64,000 nt of DNA from Pseudomonas nunensis (GCF_024296925.1 NZ_CP101125.1:4218501-4282500), one strand, 5' to 3'. Shown: positions 7,614 to 17,142, counted from the stretch's first letter. Made by a program: numbers and translations. The notes: generated by a model from the sequence alone, not told the origin.

Positions 7614-8915
7614 GTGGAAGCACATCTGTTGGAATGGCTGAACCTGAGCGTGCGCTGGGTTCACATGATTACTGGCGTGGCCTGGATCGGTGCGTCGTTC
7701 TATTTCGTCTGGCTGGAAAACAACCTCAATCGGGTCAACCCGAAAAGTGGTCTGGCAGGCGATCTGTGGGCGATCCATGGCGGCGGTATCTATCACCTGG
7801 AAAAATACAAACTGGCTCCACCGACCATGCCGGACAACCTGCACTGGTTCAAATGGGAAGCCTACTTCACCTGGATGTCAGGGATCGCGCTGCTGTGCGT
7901 GGTGTTCTACTCCAACCCGACGTTGTACCTGCTGGCACCGGGCAGCACCCTGAGCGGTCCTGAAGGCGTGGCCATCGGTATCGGCTCGCTGTTCATCGGC
8001 TGGTTCATCTACTCCTTCCTGTGCGACTCGGCCCTGGGCAAACGCCCTGCCCTGCTGGGTTTCATCCTGTTCGTGCTGATCATTGGCGCCGCTTACGGCT
8101 TCAGCAAAGTGTTCAGCGGTCGGGGTGCGTACCTGCACGTCGGCGCGATCATCGGCACCATCATGGTCGGCAACGTGTTCCGCATCATCATGCCGGCGCA
8201 ACGCGCACTGGTCGCGGCAATTGCCGAGAACCGCACACCGGATCCGGCGCTGCCGGCCAAAGGTTTGCTGCGTTCACGGCACAACAACTACTTCACCTTG
8301 CCGGTGCTGTTCATCATGATCAGCAACCACTTCCCGAGCACCTACGGCAGCCAATACAACTGGCTGATCCTGGCCGGGATCGCGGTGCTGGCGGTGTTGG
8401 TGCGTCACTACTTCAACACCCGTCACGACAGCCACAAGTTTGCCTGGACCCTGCCGGTCGCCGCTGTCGGCATGATCAGCCTGGCCTACGTGACCGGCCC
8501 GGCACAGATGCCGAGCGCACCGGAAGTGGCCAAGGCCCCTGGCACCATCGAGTACCAGCCGTTGCCGGAAACCGCCCTGGGCGGTGGCGCCAAACCTGCT
8601 GAAGCCAAGCCTGCCGCGCCTGCCGCTGCACCGGCCCAAGCTTCGAACCAGGGCCCGGCGTTCGACAAGGTGCACAGCGTGATTCAGGAACGCTGCGCCG
8701 TGTGCCACTCGGCCAAACCGACCAGCCCGCTGTTCAGTGCAGCCCCGGCCGGCGTGATGTTCGACACCCCGCAACAAATCCAGCAATTGGCCCCGCGGAT
8801 CCAGGCGCAAGCCGTCGCCAGCCAGATCATGCCACTGGGCAACATCACACAGATGACCCAGCAAGAGCGTGACCTGATTGGTGCCTGGATCAACCAGGGA
8901 GCCCAGACCAATTAA
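7614..8915 (+). CDS. puuD: Urate hydroxylase/oxidase PuuD, membrane protein with C-terminal cytochrome c
   Basis: The 433-residue protein starts at a GTG. The N-terminal part (about residues 1-300) has eight or so membrane helices with conserved histidines (SVRWVHMITGVAWIGASFYF, GGGIYHLEKYK). After an Ala/Pro-rich linker (about 320-345) comes a cytochrome c domain with the heme motif C361-AVC-H365. PuuD oxidises urate to 5-hydroxyisourate and is thought to pass electrons to the respiratory chain through its heme, in place of the soluble, peroxide-forming uricase. No other uricase is present in the window, so this enzyme should feed UraH. Confidence 0.94.
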   Translation: MEAHLLEWLNLSVRWVHMITGVAWIGASFYFVWLENNLNRVNPKSGLAGDLWAIHGGGIYHLEKYKLAPPTMPDNLHWFKWEAYFTWMSGIALLCVVFYSNPTLYLLAPGSTLSGPEGVAIGIGSLFIGWFIYSFLCDSALGKRPALLGFILFVLIIGAAYGFSKVFSGRGAYLHVGAIIGTIMVGNVFRIIMPAQRALVAAIAENRTPDPALPAKGLLRSRHNNYFTLPVLFIMISNHFPSTYGSQYNWLILAGIAVLAVLVRHYFNTRHDSHKFAWTLPVAAVGMISLAYVTGPAQMPSAPEVAKAPGTIEYQPLPETALGGGAKPAEAKPAAPAAAPAQASNQGPAFDKVHSVIQERCAVCHSAKPTSPLFSAAPAGVMFDTPQQIQQLAPRIQAQAVASQIMPLGNITQMTQQERDLIGAWINQGAQTN

Positions 8916-8944
8916 GTAAAAAGCCATTGTGGCAGTAGGGCTTG

Positions 8945-9077
8945 TGTGGCGAGGGGGCTTGCCCCCGTTCGAGCGCGAAGCGGTCGTAAAACCTGCGGAT
9001 GCGGTCCTCCAGAAGGCACGCAATTGCTGAGTTTAGGGCTGCTTCGCGGCCCAACGGGGGCAAGCCCCCTCGCCACA
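8945..9077. repeat. REP pair (family 3)
   Basis: TGTGGCGAGGGGGCTTGCCC and its inverse flank about 90 bp, followed by a fragment of a family 1 REP. It fills the puuD-permease gap. Confidence 0.9.
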
Positions 9078-9142
9078 GGCCCGCTCCCACAGGTTTGCCT
9101 GTTGCACAAAATCACAAGAATAAAAAAGATCCGAGGTGTTGC

Positions 9143-10501
9143 ATGTCCGAGCTATCCGAAGCGCGCATCCCCGACGCACCCGCCATTCAGCGTTTGCCCC
9201 TTTTGCAACTGATCCTGGTCGGTCTGCAACATGTTCTGCTGATGTACGGTGGCGCCATCGCGGTGCCGCTGATCATCGGACAGGCCGCTGGCCTGAATCG
9301 TGAAGAAATCGCCTTCCTGATCAACGCCGACCTGCTCGTCGCCGGCATCGCCACCATCGTGCAATCCTTAGGGATAGGCCCGATGGGCATTCGCATGCCG
9401 GTGATGATGGGCGCGAGTTTCGCCGCGGTCGGCAGCATGGTGGCCATGGCTGGCATGCCCGGTATCGGCCTGCAGGGGATCTTCGGCGCGACCATCGCCG
9501 CCGGATTCTTCGGCATGCTGATCGCGCCGTTCATGTCCAAAGTCGTGCGCTTCTTTCCGCCATTGGTGACTGGCACGGTCATCACCTCGATCGGTTTATC
9601 GCTGTTCCCCGTCGCCGTGAACTGGGCTGGCGGCGGTGCGGGCGCGACGCAATTCGGCTCCCCGATCTACCTGGCCATCGCCGCGCTGGTGCTGGCGACC
9701 ATTCTGTTGGTCCATCGCTTTATGCGCGGTTTCTGGGTCAATATTTCCGTGCTGATCGGCATGTGCCTGGGCTACGTCGTCTGCGGGCTGATCGGCATGG
9801 TCGACCTCAGCGGCATGGCGCAAGCGCCGTGGCTGCAGATCGTCACCCCGCTGCATTTCGGCATGCCGAAGTTTGAACTCGCGCCGATTCTTTCCATGTG
9901 CCTGGTGGTGGTGATCATCTTCGTCGAGTCCACTGGGATGTTCCTCGCCCTCGGCAAAATCACCGACCGCGAAGTCTGCCCACGCATGCTGCGTCGTGGC
10001 CTGCTGTGTGATGCCGCCGCCTCGTTCTTCGCCGGTTTTTTCAACACCTTCACCCACTCCTCCTTCGCGCAGAACATCGGCCTGGTGCAGATGACCGGCG
10101 TGCGCTGCCGCTCGGTGACCATCGTCGCCGGTGGCTTGCTGGTGGTGCTGAGCCTGCTGCCGAAAGCGGCGTTTTTGGTGGCGTCGATTCCGCCGGCGGT
10201 ACTCGGTGGTGCGGCGATTGCGATGTTCGGCATGGTCGCCGCCACCGGCATCAAAATCCTGCAAGAAGCCGACATTGGTGACCGTCGCAATCAGTTGCTG
10301 GTGGCGGTGAGCATCGGCATGGGCCTGATCCCGGTGGTGCGTCCGGAGTTCTTCGCGCACCTGCCGATGTGGATGAGCCCGATCACCCACAGCGGCATCG
10401 CCATGGCGACGCTGAGTGCACTGGCGTTGAACCTGCTGTTCAACATTCTCGGTGGACGTGACCGCGCAGCCATCAACGACTGCCACGCCCACACGCACTA
10501 A
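9143..10501 (+). CDS. NCS2-family xanthine/urate permease
   Basis: The start is the ATG at 9143 (MSELSEARIPDAPAIQRLP), giving 452 residues; the earlier in-frame ATG at 8999 would place REP sequence in the protein. It has about 14 membrane segments and the NCS2 signature QNIGLVQMTGVRCRS near residue 310, plus FVESTGMFLALGKITDR, where the Glu is the conserved substrate-contacting residue of the UapA/XanQ type. Together with its position after puuD this points to urate or xanthine import by proton symport. It belongs to a different family from the AzgA protein at 1404. Confidence 0.93.
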   Translation: MSELSEARIPDAPAIQRLPLLQLILVGLQHVLLMYGGAIAVPLIIGQAAGLNREEIAFLINADLLVAGIATIVQSLGIGPMGIRMPVMMGASFAAVGSMVAMAGMPGIGLQGIFGATIAAGFFGMLIAPFMSKVVRFFPPLVTGTVITSIGLSLFPVAVNWAGGGAGATQFGSPIYLAIAALVLATILLVHRFMRGFWVNISVLIGMCLGYVVCGLIGMVDLSGMAQAPWLQIVTPLHFGMPKFELAPILSMCLVVVIIFVESTGMFLALGKITDREVCPRMLRRGLLCDAAASFFAGFFNTFTHSSFAQNIGLVQMTGVRCRSVTIVAGGLLVVLSLLPKAAFLVASIPPAVLGGAAIAMFGMVAATGIKILQEADIGDRRNQLLVAVSIGMGLIPVVRPEFFAHLPMWMSPITHSGIAMATLSALALNLLFNILGGRDRAAINDCHAHTH

Positions 10502-10521
10502 CTGGAAAAACACAAACCCCC

Positions 10522-10612
10522 TTGTGGGAGCGGGCTTGCTCGCGAAAGCGTCGGATCAGTCGACTCATGTGTTTCTGACACACCGCCTTCGCGAGCAAGC
10601 CCGCTCCCACAC
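10522..10612. repeat. REP pair (family 1)
   Basis: Inverted GTGGGAGCGGGCTTGCTCGC copies, about 40 bp apart, 20 bp after the permease stop. Confidence 0.9.
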
Positions 10613-11083
10613 AGGGGTCTGCACTGCCTGCGCCTCAACAATAAAAACAAGAGGAAGCAACAGATGATTTCTACCCTCTCAAGCCTGTCGTTCAACGACG
10701 CCAGGCCCACTTCCGCCAACCGTGCCCCAAACCTGTCGTCGGTGCGCTGTTGCGGGGCACTTGAGACCTGGCCAAGGAGTCAGTATTCTCCGCGGCCGCC
10801 CGAATCTGGTCTAAAAAAAAGCCCGGATTTAATTCCTGACCAAAAAGCCAACTTATCCCGGCTCTGGCCAGTACCAAGGCACCCCCGAATCGCTCTCAAT
10901 CGACTGTTTTCGAACAGCCGAACGGGAGTTTTTTTGCTTTTCGAAAGCCTTGGCTCAGCTCTTGCTAACAGCATCAAAGCTGACCGATTGGATGAATTTT
11001 TACAGCAGCAACAAAAGGCGCCACACCAGAGCGCCGACCTAAGAAAAAAAACGTGGAACCACCTACTTTTTGGGAGCAACCGA
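10613..11083 (+). other. Long leader region of the Tsx-type porin gene
   Basis: About 470 bases precede tsx. A frame in phase with tsx begins at the ATG at 10664 behind a good GAGGAAG site, but its 140 codons resemble no protein, have atypical composition and would bury the signal peptide, so I do not call it. The stretch holds a TGACC-type block shared with azgA (10833-10852), CTGTT-TTCG-AACAG followed by GGAG and seven T residues (10904-10935), a CCAAGGC/GCCTTGG long-range pair (10874-10952) and GGCGC/GCGCC before the start. It may be a structured leader. Confidence 0.45.
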
Positions 11084-11869
11084 ATGAAACGTACGTGCAC
11101 CAGCCTGATGCTCGCGGGATCTTTGCTGGCCGGGGGCCAGGCAATGGCCGGCGACCTGCTGCAATGGCAAAACAACAGCCTGACCTACCTGTATGGCAAG
11201 GACTTCAAGGTCAACCCGCACATTCAGCAGACAGTCACCTTCGAGCACGCCGATGGCTGGAAGTACGGGGATAACTTCTTCTTCGTCGACAAGATCTTCT
11301 ACAACGGCGACAAGGATTTCAACGTCGGCCCGAACACCTATTACGGTGAGTTCAGCCCACGTATTTCCCTGGGCAAAGTCCTCGACCAGAAGATCGAGTT
11401 CGGCCCGATCAAAGACGTCCTGCTGGCGATGACCTACGAGTTCGGTGAAGGCGATACCGAGTCTTACCTGATCGGCCCAGGCTTCGACCTGGCGATTCCA
11501 GGCTTCGACTACTTCCAGCTGAACTTCTACCAGCGTCACACCGAAGGCTCGCGCGCGGGTGACAACGTCTGGCAGATCACTCCAGTGTGGTCCTACACCA
11601 TTCCAGTGGGCGACTCGAACATCCTGATCGACGGTTTCATGGACTGGGTGGTCGACAACGATTCGAACTCCCACGGCGACTACCACGCCAACCTGCACTT
11701 CAACCCACAGGTCAAATACGACTTGGGCAAGGCGCTGAATTTCGGCGAGAAGCAGTTGTACGTCGGTGTGGAATACGACTACTGGAAAGACAAGTACGGG
11801 ATCGACGACACCCGTGCGTTCACCACCAATCAGAACACCACGAGCTTCCTGGTGAAGTTCCACTTCTGA
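11084..11869 (+). CDS. Tsx-like nucleoside-specific outer membrane channel
   Basis: The protein has 261 residues from the ATG at 11084. It has a classic signal peptide (MKRTCTSLMLAGSLLAGG...AMA, cut before GDLLQWQ), then alternating amphipathic strands rich in aromatic residues and a terminal Phe (SFLVKFHF), as in outer membrane beta-barrels. WQNNSLTYLYG and the overall pattern match the Tsx/OmpK nucleoside channel family. It would let nucleosides cross the outer membrane to supply the purine genes upstream. Confidence 0.9.
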   Translation: MKRTCTSLMLAGSLLAGGQAMAGDLLQWQNNSLTYLYGKDFKVNPHIQQTVTFEHADGWKYGDNFFFVDKIFYNGDKDFNVGPNTYYGEFSPRISLGKVLDQKIEFGPIKDVLLAMTYEFGEGDTESYLIGPGFDLAIPGFDYFQLNFYQRHTEGSRAGDNVWQITPVWSYTIPVGDSNILIDGFMDWVVDNDSNSHGDYHANLHFNPQVKYDLGKALNFGEKQLYVGVEYDYWKDKYGIDDTRAFTTNQNTTSFLVKFHF

Positions 11870-11884
11870 TGAGTTGAAGACAAG

Positions 11885-11944
11885 AGACCGCAAGCATCAC
11901 CTGCCACGTGCGCATCCGGGGTGGGGGGTGGTTGCGGTCTTTTG
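11885..11944 (+). terminator. Terminator after tsx
   Basis: AGACCGCAA pairs with TTGCGGTCT around a 38-nt loop, which itself has a CACC/GGTG pairing, followed by TTTGTTT. Confidence 0.75.
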
Positions 11945-11964
11945 TTTATGGGTGTCTGGAAGGG

Positions 11965-12047
11965 CGCCATCGCGAGCAAGCTCGCTCCCACAGTAGATCT
12001 TCGTCGCGCTGAAGATCCCCTGTGGGAGCGAGCTTGCTCGCGATGGC
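11965..12047. repeat. REP pair (family 1 variant)
   Basis: Inverted GCGAGCAAGCTCGCTCCCAC / GTGGGAGCGAGCTTGCTCGC. The GAGC variant differs from the GGGC form elsewhere. Confidence 0.9.
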
Positions 12048-12060
12048 CGCACCGCTTATC

Positions 12061-13233
12061 TCACGCAGGAACCACAGGCTCCGCCAACCCAAGAAACCGA
12101 CACAACTCATCCCGCTTGGCCAACGCATCTCGTCGCCCGAGATCAATCAACTCGCTGCAATACCCCGCCTCGAACAGCAGATAACTCAACACCCCCGCCC
12201 CACTCGTCTTGGTCGCCCCCGGTCCGCGCAGGAACAGGCGCAGCGCCGCCGGTAATTCCTGGCGATGTCGCGCGGCAATTTCGTCGATTGGCTGGCTCGG
12301 TGAAATCACCAACACTTCTACCGGCGCCACGCCCAACGCACGGGTCGGCGTACCGTCCGGCATCAAGTGGCTGAACTGGTTGAGTCGTTGCAGCAGCTCG
12401 ATATCGCTTTCCAGGCTGTCAATGAACGTGCTGTTGAGCATGTGCCCGCCGATCTGCGCCAAGGTCGGCTGCTGGCCGGTGTAGGCCCGTTGCAGCGGTT
12501 GTTCCGGATCAACCCCGCGCGGGTTGCCGCTGACGCCCACCACCAGCACCCTGCTCGCGCCCAAGTGCAGCGCCGGGCTGATCGGTGCCGACTGACGCAC
12601 CGCGCCATCGCCGAAAAATTCTTCGCCGATTTTCACCGGAGCGAACAACAGCGGAATCGCCGAACTGGCGAGCAAGTGGTCAACGGTCAATTGGGTCGGC
12701 ACGCCGATCCGGCGATGGCGCAACCAGGCGTCGATGGTGCCGCCGCCCTGATAAAAAGTGACGGCCTGGCCGGACTCGTAGCCGAACGCAGTCACCGCAA
12801 CCGCTTGCAACTGCTTCTGCGCGATGGCCTCGGCGATGCCGTGCATTTGCAGCTTGTCATTGAGCAGGTCACGCAGCGGCGAACTGTTGAGCAACGCCAC
12901 CGGCACTTGCGCGCCGATGCCGAGCAAACTGTGGCTGACGAAGCGGCTGGCCTGATGGATCACCCCCGGCCAGTCGCTGCGCAGCACCAGATGACTGCGA
13001 AAGCCCTGCCAGAACGCGGTCAGGCGCTCGATGGCGCTGCGGAAGTCCAGCGCGCCACTGGCGAGGCTGACGGCGTTGATCGCCCCGGCCGAGGTGCCCA
13101 CAATCACCGGAAACGGATTGTCCGCGCCCACCGGCAGCAATTCGGCGATCGCCGCCAGCACCCCCACCTGATACGCCGCCCGAGCCCCGCCGCCGGAAAG
13201 AATCAACCCTGTAACCGGTTCAGCTGGGCTCAT
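12061..13233 (-). CDS. Patatin-like phospholipase family protein
   Basis: The 390-residue protein carries the complete patatin catalytic set: oxyanion-hole GLILSGGGARAAYQVG near residue 10, nucleophile elbow GTSAGAIN near residue 47, and the catalytic aspartate in GDGAVR near residue 210. These define a Ser-Asp dyad lipid acyl hydrolase. No signal peptide is seen, so it is probably cytoplasmic or membrane-associated. It is followed on the same strand (upstream in transcription) by the lipid A acyltransferase gene, 36 bp away, which suggests a shared envelope-lipid transcript. The substrate is not known. Confidence 0.9.
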   Translation of the reverse strand: MSPAEPVTGLILSGGGARAAYQVGVLAAIAELLPVGADNPFPVIVGTSAGAINAVSLASGALDFRSAIERLTAFWQGFRSHLVLRSDWPGVIHQASRFVSHSLLGIGAQVPVALLNSSPLRDLLNDKLQMHGIAEAIAQKQLQAVAVTAFGYESGQAVTFYQGGGTIDAWLRHRRIGVPTQLTVDHLLASSAIPLLFAPVKIGEEFFGDGAVRQSAPISPALHLGASRVLVVGVSGNPRGVDPEQPLQRAYTGQQPTLAQIGGHMLNSTFIDSLESDIELLQRLNQFSHLMPDGTPTRALGVAPVEVLVISPSQPIDEIAARHRQELPAALRLFLRGPGATKTSGAGVLSYLLFEAGYCSELIDLGRRDALAKRDELCRFLGLAEPVVPA

Positions 13234-13268
13234 CGCAACACTCCATGGTGCCTAAAGGGATCGCTGGT

Positions 13269-14201
13269 TCAACCGCGTTTTGCGTACAACTTGGGCTCGC
13301 CCGGTGGACGGCTCTTGAAGCGGCGATGGGCCCAGAGGTATTGCTCCGGACATTCGCGCAAGGCGCCTTCGACCCACTGGTTGATGCGAATGCAATCCGC
13401 CTCGTCGGTCTCGCCGGGGAAGTTATCCAGTGGCGCATGAATCACCAGCCGATAACCGCTGCCGTCCGCCAGTCGTTCCTGGGTGAACGGCACCACCAGC
13501 GCCTTGCCCAAACGGGCGAATTTGCTGGTAGCGGTGACTGTCGCAGCCTGAATCCCGAACAACGGCACGAAGATACTTTGCTTGGCGCCGTAGTCCTGAT
13601 CCGGTGCGTACCAGATTGCCCGACCGGCACGCAGCAACTTGAGCATGCCGCGCACGTCGTCGCGTTCCACCGCCAGCGAATCGAGGTTGTGCCGCTCACG
13701 GCCGCGACGCTGGACAAAGTCGAACAACGGGTTTTTGTGTTCGCGGTACATGCCGTCAATCGTGTGCTGCTGCCCGAGCAGCGCCGCGCCGATTTCCAGG
13801 GTGGTGAAATGCAGGGCCATCAGAATCACGCCCTTGCCGTCGCGCTGGGCCCTTTTCAGATGCTCCAGGCCTTCGACATGCGCCAATTTGGCCAGGCGCT
13901 TGCGCGACCACCACCAACTCATGGCCATTTCGAAGAAAGCGATGCCGGTGGAGGCGAAGTTTTCCTTGAGCAGGCGCTTGCGCTCGGCAGCGGTTTTTTC
14001 AGGAAAACACAGTTCGAGATTGCGCTTGGCAATGCGCCGTCGGTCGCCGGCCACTCGATACATCAGCGAGCCCAGGACACGACCGATAAACAGCAATGCC
14101 GGATACGGCAACTGGACAATCAGCCACAACAGCCCCAGCCCGCACCACAGCGGCCAGAAACGCGGAGAAAGAAATGCTGTACGAAAACGCGGGCGATCCA
14201 T
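13269..14201 (-). CDS. lpxL: Lipid A biosynthesis acyltransferase (LpxL/HtrB family)
   Basis: The start ATG at 14201 gives 310 residues (MDRPRFRTAFLSPRFWPLW); longer readings cross the divergent minC promoter. One N-terminal membrane helix anchors it to the inner membrane. It has the HX4E acyltransferase box (HFTTLE, near residue 128), RHNLDSL, WYAPDQDYG and LWAHRRFKSRP, which mark lauroyl/secondary acyltransferases adding an acyl chain to Kdo-lipid IVA or, in pseudomonads, to the lipid A precursor. Which acyl position it serves is not decidable here. Confidence 0.9.
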   Translation of the reverse strand: MDRPRFRTAFLSPRFWPLWCGLGLLWLIVQLPYPALLFIGRVLGSLMYRVAGDRRRIAKRNLELCFPEKTAAERKRLLKENFASTGIAFFEMAMSWWWSRKRLAKLAHVEGLEHLKRAQRDGKGVILMALHFTTLEIGAALLGQQHTIDGMYREHKNPLFDFVQRRGRERHNLDSLAVERDDVRGMLKLLRAGRAIWYAPDQDYGAKQSIFVPLFGIQAATVTATSKFARLGKALVVPFTQERLADGSGYRLVIHAPLDNFPGETDEADCIRINQWVEGALRECPEQYLWAHRRFKSRPPGEPKLYAKRG

Positions 14202-14319
14202 TAAAGGTTCCGGAAAGACAATGGCCGCGCATTCTACATCGTTCGACCCGGCTTGCGGCTCGCGGGCGTTCTCGTTATAAGTCTCGGCACTTTTAGTGAC
14301 AAGCCGTTGTATGCCGACC

Positions 14320-15057
14320 ATGAGCCAAACCGAACCGCTAGACCAAGATCCCGTGTTCCAGTTGAAGGGCAGCATGCTCGCCATTACGGTGCTGGAGCTG
14401 GCCCGCAACGACCTCGAGACCCTCGATCGGCAATTGGCCGCCAAGGTCGCCCAGGCGCCGAATTTCTTCAGCAATGCGCCGCTGGTGCTGGCCCTGGACA
14501 AACTTCCGGCCAGTGAAGGCGCCGTTGATCTGCCGGGCCTGATGCGTGTTTGCCGTCAGCACGGCCTGCGCACCCTGGCGATCCGTGCCAGCCGCATCGA
14601 AGACATCGCCGCCGCCATCGCCGTCGACCTGCCGGTGCTGCCGCCGTCCGGCGCCCGTGAGCGTCCGCTGGACCCGAACGAAGGCGTGGTGGTGAAAAAA
14701 CCGGAAAAACCACCGGAGCCAACCGTCAAACCGACGAAGATCATCACGTCGCCAGTACGTGGTGGCCAGCAGATCTATGCCCAGGGTGGCGATTTGGTAG
14801 TGATTTCCTCGGTCAGTCCGGGGGCGGAACTTCTCGCCGATGGGAACATCCATGTATACGGCCCGATGCGCGGTCGTGCACTGGCCGGGGTCAAAGGCGA
14901 CTGGAAAGCCAGGATTTTCTGTCAGCAAATGAGCGCTGAACTGCTGTCCATCGCCGGCCATTACAAGGTTTCCGAGGACCTGCGACGCGATCCGTTGTGG
15001 GGCTCGGGCGTACAAGTCAGCCTGTCGGGCGACGTGTTGAACATCATTCGGCTTTAA
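14320..15057 (+). CDS. minC: Septum site-determining protein MinC
   Basis: The 245-residue protein starts at [17 protein letters not shown] (ATG 14320; ATG 14311 is a possible alternative three codons earlier). The N-terminal domain (about 1-105) inhibits FtsZ, a Pro/Lys-rich linker follows (about 120-145), and the C-terminal beta-helix (about 145-245) carries [29 protein letters not shown] and [10 protein letters not shown] for dimerisation and MinD binding. It heads the minCDE cluster. Confidence 0.97.
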   Translation: MSQTEPLDQDPVFQLKGSMLAITVLELARNDLETLDRQLAAKVAQAPNFFSNAPLVLALDKLPASEGAVDLPGLMRVCRQHGLRTLAIRASRIEDIAAAIAVDLPVLPPSGARERPLDPNEGVVVKKPEKPPEPTVKPTKIITSPVRGGQQIYAQGGDLVVISSVSPGAELLADGNIHVYGPMRGRALAGVKGDWKARIFCQQMSAELLSIAGHYKVSEDLRRDPLWGSGVQVSLSGDVLNIIRL

Positions 15058-15258
15058 CGGATACTGCCGCATTTTCCAAGCATCTCTAAAACGTAGCGAA
15101 AACGGCTCAAACGAAGTAGGAAAAAGGCCGAAAGCAGTGTTTACCTCAGGTACGCGCCGCCCAGGACCGGATTCCAGCCAAGGCTGTCCGACTGCAGTAG
15201 TTTTTCAAGAGATGTTTTTCAGGGGCTAAAAGTCCTTTTTCCTTAGGGGTGAAACACC

Positions 15259-16071
15259 TTGGCCAAGATTCTCGTGGTTACATCCGGCAAGGGTGGTGTG
15301 GGTAAGACCACCACCAGCGCCGCTATCGGTACCGGCCTCGCACTGCGCGGTCACAAAACAGTTATCGTCGACTTCGACGTCGGTTTGCGTAACCTCGACC
15401 TGATCATGGGTTGCGAGCGCCGCGTGGTGTATGACTTCGTCAACGTGGTCAACGGCGAAGCCAACCTGCAACAAGCCCTGATCAAAGACAAGCGCCTGGA
15501 AAACCTCTACGTTCTGGCCGCCAGTCAGACTCGCGACAAAGACGCGCTGACCGTCGAAGGCGTGGAAAAAGTCCTGATGGCGTTGAAAGAAGATTTCGAC
15601 TTCGTGGTCTGCGACTCCCCGGCCGGCATCGAGAAAGGTGCTCACCTGGCCATGTACTTCGCTGATGAAGCGATTATCGTGACCAACCCGGAAGTCTCCT
15701 CGGTACGTGACTCGGACCGCATGCTGGGCCTGCTGGCCAGCAAGTCGCGTCGCGCCGAACGCGGTGAAGACCCGATCAAGGAACACCTGCTGTTGACCCG
15801 CTACAACCCGCAACGCGTCAGCGACGGCGAAATGCTCGGCGTTGAAGACGTGAAAGAGATTCTGGCCGTGACCCTGCTGGGCGTCATTCCAGAGTCCCAG
15901 GCGGTGCTGAAAGCCTCCAACTCAGGCGTGCCTGTGATTCTCGACGACCAGAGCGATGCCGGTCAGGCATACGGCGATGCGGTCGACCGCCTCCTTGGCA
16001 AAGAAAAGGAACATCGTTTCCTCGATGTGACGAAGAAGGGCTTCTTCGAGCGCCTGTTTGGAGGTAAATAA
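15259..16071 (+). CDS. minD: Septum site-determining ATPase MinD
   Basis: The 270-residue protein uses a TTG start ([20 protein letters not shown]), 201 bp after minC. The deviant Walker A KGGVGKTT at residues 11-18, the [11 protein letters not shown] switch region, VCDSPAGIE (Walker B) and a C-terminal amphipathic membrane-targeting helix ([10 protein letters not shown]) are all present. It binds the membrane as an ATP dimer, recruits MinC and is released by MinE. It overlaps minE by one base (TAATG). Confidence 0.97.
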   Translation: MAKILVVTSGKGGVGKTTTSAAIGTGLALRGHKTVIVDFDVGLRNLDLIMGCERRVVYDFVNVVNGEANLQQALIKDKRLENLYVLAASQTRDKDALTVEGVEKVLMALKEDFDFVVCDSPAGIEKGAHLAMYFADEAIIVTNPEVSSVRDSDRMLGLLASKSRRAERGEDPIKEHLLLTRYNPQRVSDGEMLGVEDVKEILAVTLLGVIPESQAVLKASNSGVPVILDDQSDAGQAYGDAVDRLLGKEKEHRFLDVTKKGFFERLFGGK

Positions 16072-16325
16072 TGAATCTTTTTGACTTCTTTCGTGCCAGT
16101 AAAAAGGTTAGTACCGCGTCGGTAGCGAAAGAGCGTCTACAGATCATCGTGGCGCATGAACGCGGCCAGCGCAGTACCCCGGACTACCTGCCAGCCTTGC
16201 AGAAGGAACTGGTGGAAGTGATCCGCAAGTACGTCAATATCGGGTCCGATGACGTGCACGTCGCCCTGGAAAACCAGGGTAGCTGCTCGATTCTGGAACT
16301 CAATATCACCCTGCCAGATCGCTAG
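16071..16325 (+). CDS. minE: Cell division topological specificity factor MinE
   Basis: The 84-residue protein has the usual parts: an N-terminal membrane/MinD-contact helix ([12 protein letters not shown], then [13 protein letters not shown]) and the C-terminal dimerisation domain ([16 protein letters not shown]). It stimulates MinD ATPase and keeps the Min system oscillating between poles. The start codon overlaps the minD stop. Confidence 0.97.
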   Translation: MNLFDFFRASKKVSTASVAKERLQIIVAHERGQRSTPDYLPALQKELVEVIRKYVNIGSDDVHVALENQGSCSILELNITLPDR

Positions 16326-16352
16326 TCGATCCAGCGGGAGCCACGGCGGCTC

Positions 16353-16370
16353 AGGGCCCTTCGGGCCTTT
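16353..16370 (+). terminator. Probable terminator of minCDE
   Basis: GGCCC-TTC-GGGCC hairpin followed by TTTG, 28 bases after minE. The T-run is short. Confidence 0.5.
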
Positions 16371-16453
16371 GTAGGAGCTGCCGAAGGCTGCGATCTTTTG
16401 ATCTTGTTCTTAAAAGCAAAATCAAAAGATCGCAGCCTTCGGCAGCTCCTACA
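16371..16453. repeat. REP pair (family 2)
   Basis: GTAGGAGCTGCCGAAGGCTG and its inverse separated by about 25 bp, between minE and rluA. Confidence 0.9.
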
Positions 16454-16506
16454 TTGGACATGTAGGGTTCTGAGCCGCCGTTGGCGTTTGTTACGAGGCT
16501 GTTTTA

Positions 16507-17142
16507 ATGCCGTTGTCCAATGTCCACATCCTCCATCAAGACGATGCCGTCCTGGTGGTGAACAAACCGACCCTGTTGCTCTCCGTCCCTGGCCGGGCCG
16601 ATGACAACAAGGACTGCCTGATTACCCGTCTGCAGGAAAACGGCTACCCGGAAGCGCGAATCGTCCATCGGCTGGACTGGGAAACCTCCGGCATCATCCT
16701 GTTGGCCCGTGACCCGGATACCCATCGCGAACTGTCTCGGCAATTTCACGACCGCGAAACCGAAAAGGCCTACACCGCCCTGTGCTGGGGTCAGCCGGAA
16801 CTGGACAGCGGCAGCATCGACTTGCCCCTGCGCTACGATCCGCCGACCAAGCCACGCCATGTGGTGGACCACGAATTCGGCAAGAACGCCCTGACCTTCT
16901 GGCGCGTACTGGAACGTTGCGGCGACTGGTGCCGCGTGGAACTGACGCCGATCACCGGCCGCTCCCACCAGTTACGCGTGCACATGCTGTCCATCGGTCA
17001 CCCGCTGCTGGGCGACGGGCTGTACGCCCACGAACAAGCCCTGGCGGCCTGGCCACGCCTGTGCCTGCACGCCAGCATGTTAAGTTTCACCCATCCTCAA
17101 ACCGGCGAACGCTTGCGCTTCGAATGTCCGGCCCCGTTTTAA
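16507..17142 (+). CDS. rluA: RluA-family pseudouridine synthase
   Basis: The 211-residue protein has the family's catalytic motif VHRLDWETSG (Asp nucleophile near residue 58), the second box RSHQLRVHMLSIGHPLLGD and no S4 domain, as in RluA itself. RluA of E. coli modifies U746 of 23S rRNA and U32 of some tRNAs. Length and context, following minE as in other pseudomonads, agree with RluA rather than RluC/D. Confidence 0.9.
   Translation: MPLSNVHILHQDDAVLVVNKPTLLLSVPGRADDNKDCLITRLQENGYPEARIVHRLDWETSGIILLARDPDTHRELSRQFHDRETEKAYTALCWGQPELDSGSIDLPLRYDPPTKPRHVVDHEFGKNALTFWRVLERCGDWCRVELTPITGRSHQLRVHMLSIGHPLLGDGLYAHEQALAAWPRLCLHASMLSFTHPQTGERLRFECPAPF

Noticed and set aside
10664-11083. 140-residue N-terminal extension of the Tsx-type protein
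   Set aside because: It would bury a clean signal peptide, has no protein likeness, and probably is leader sequence.
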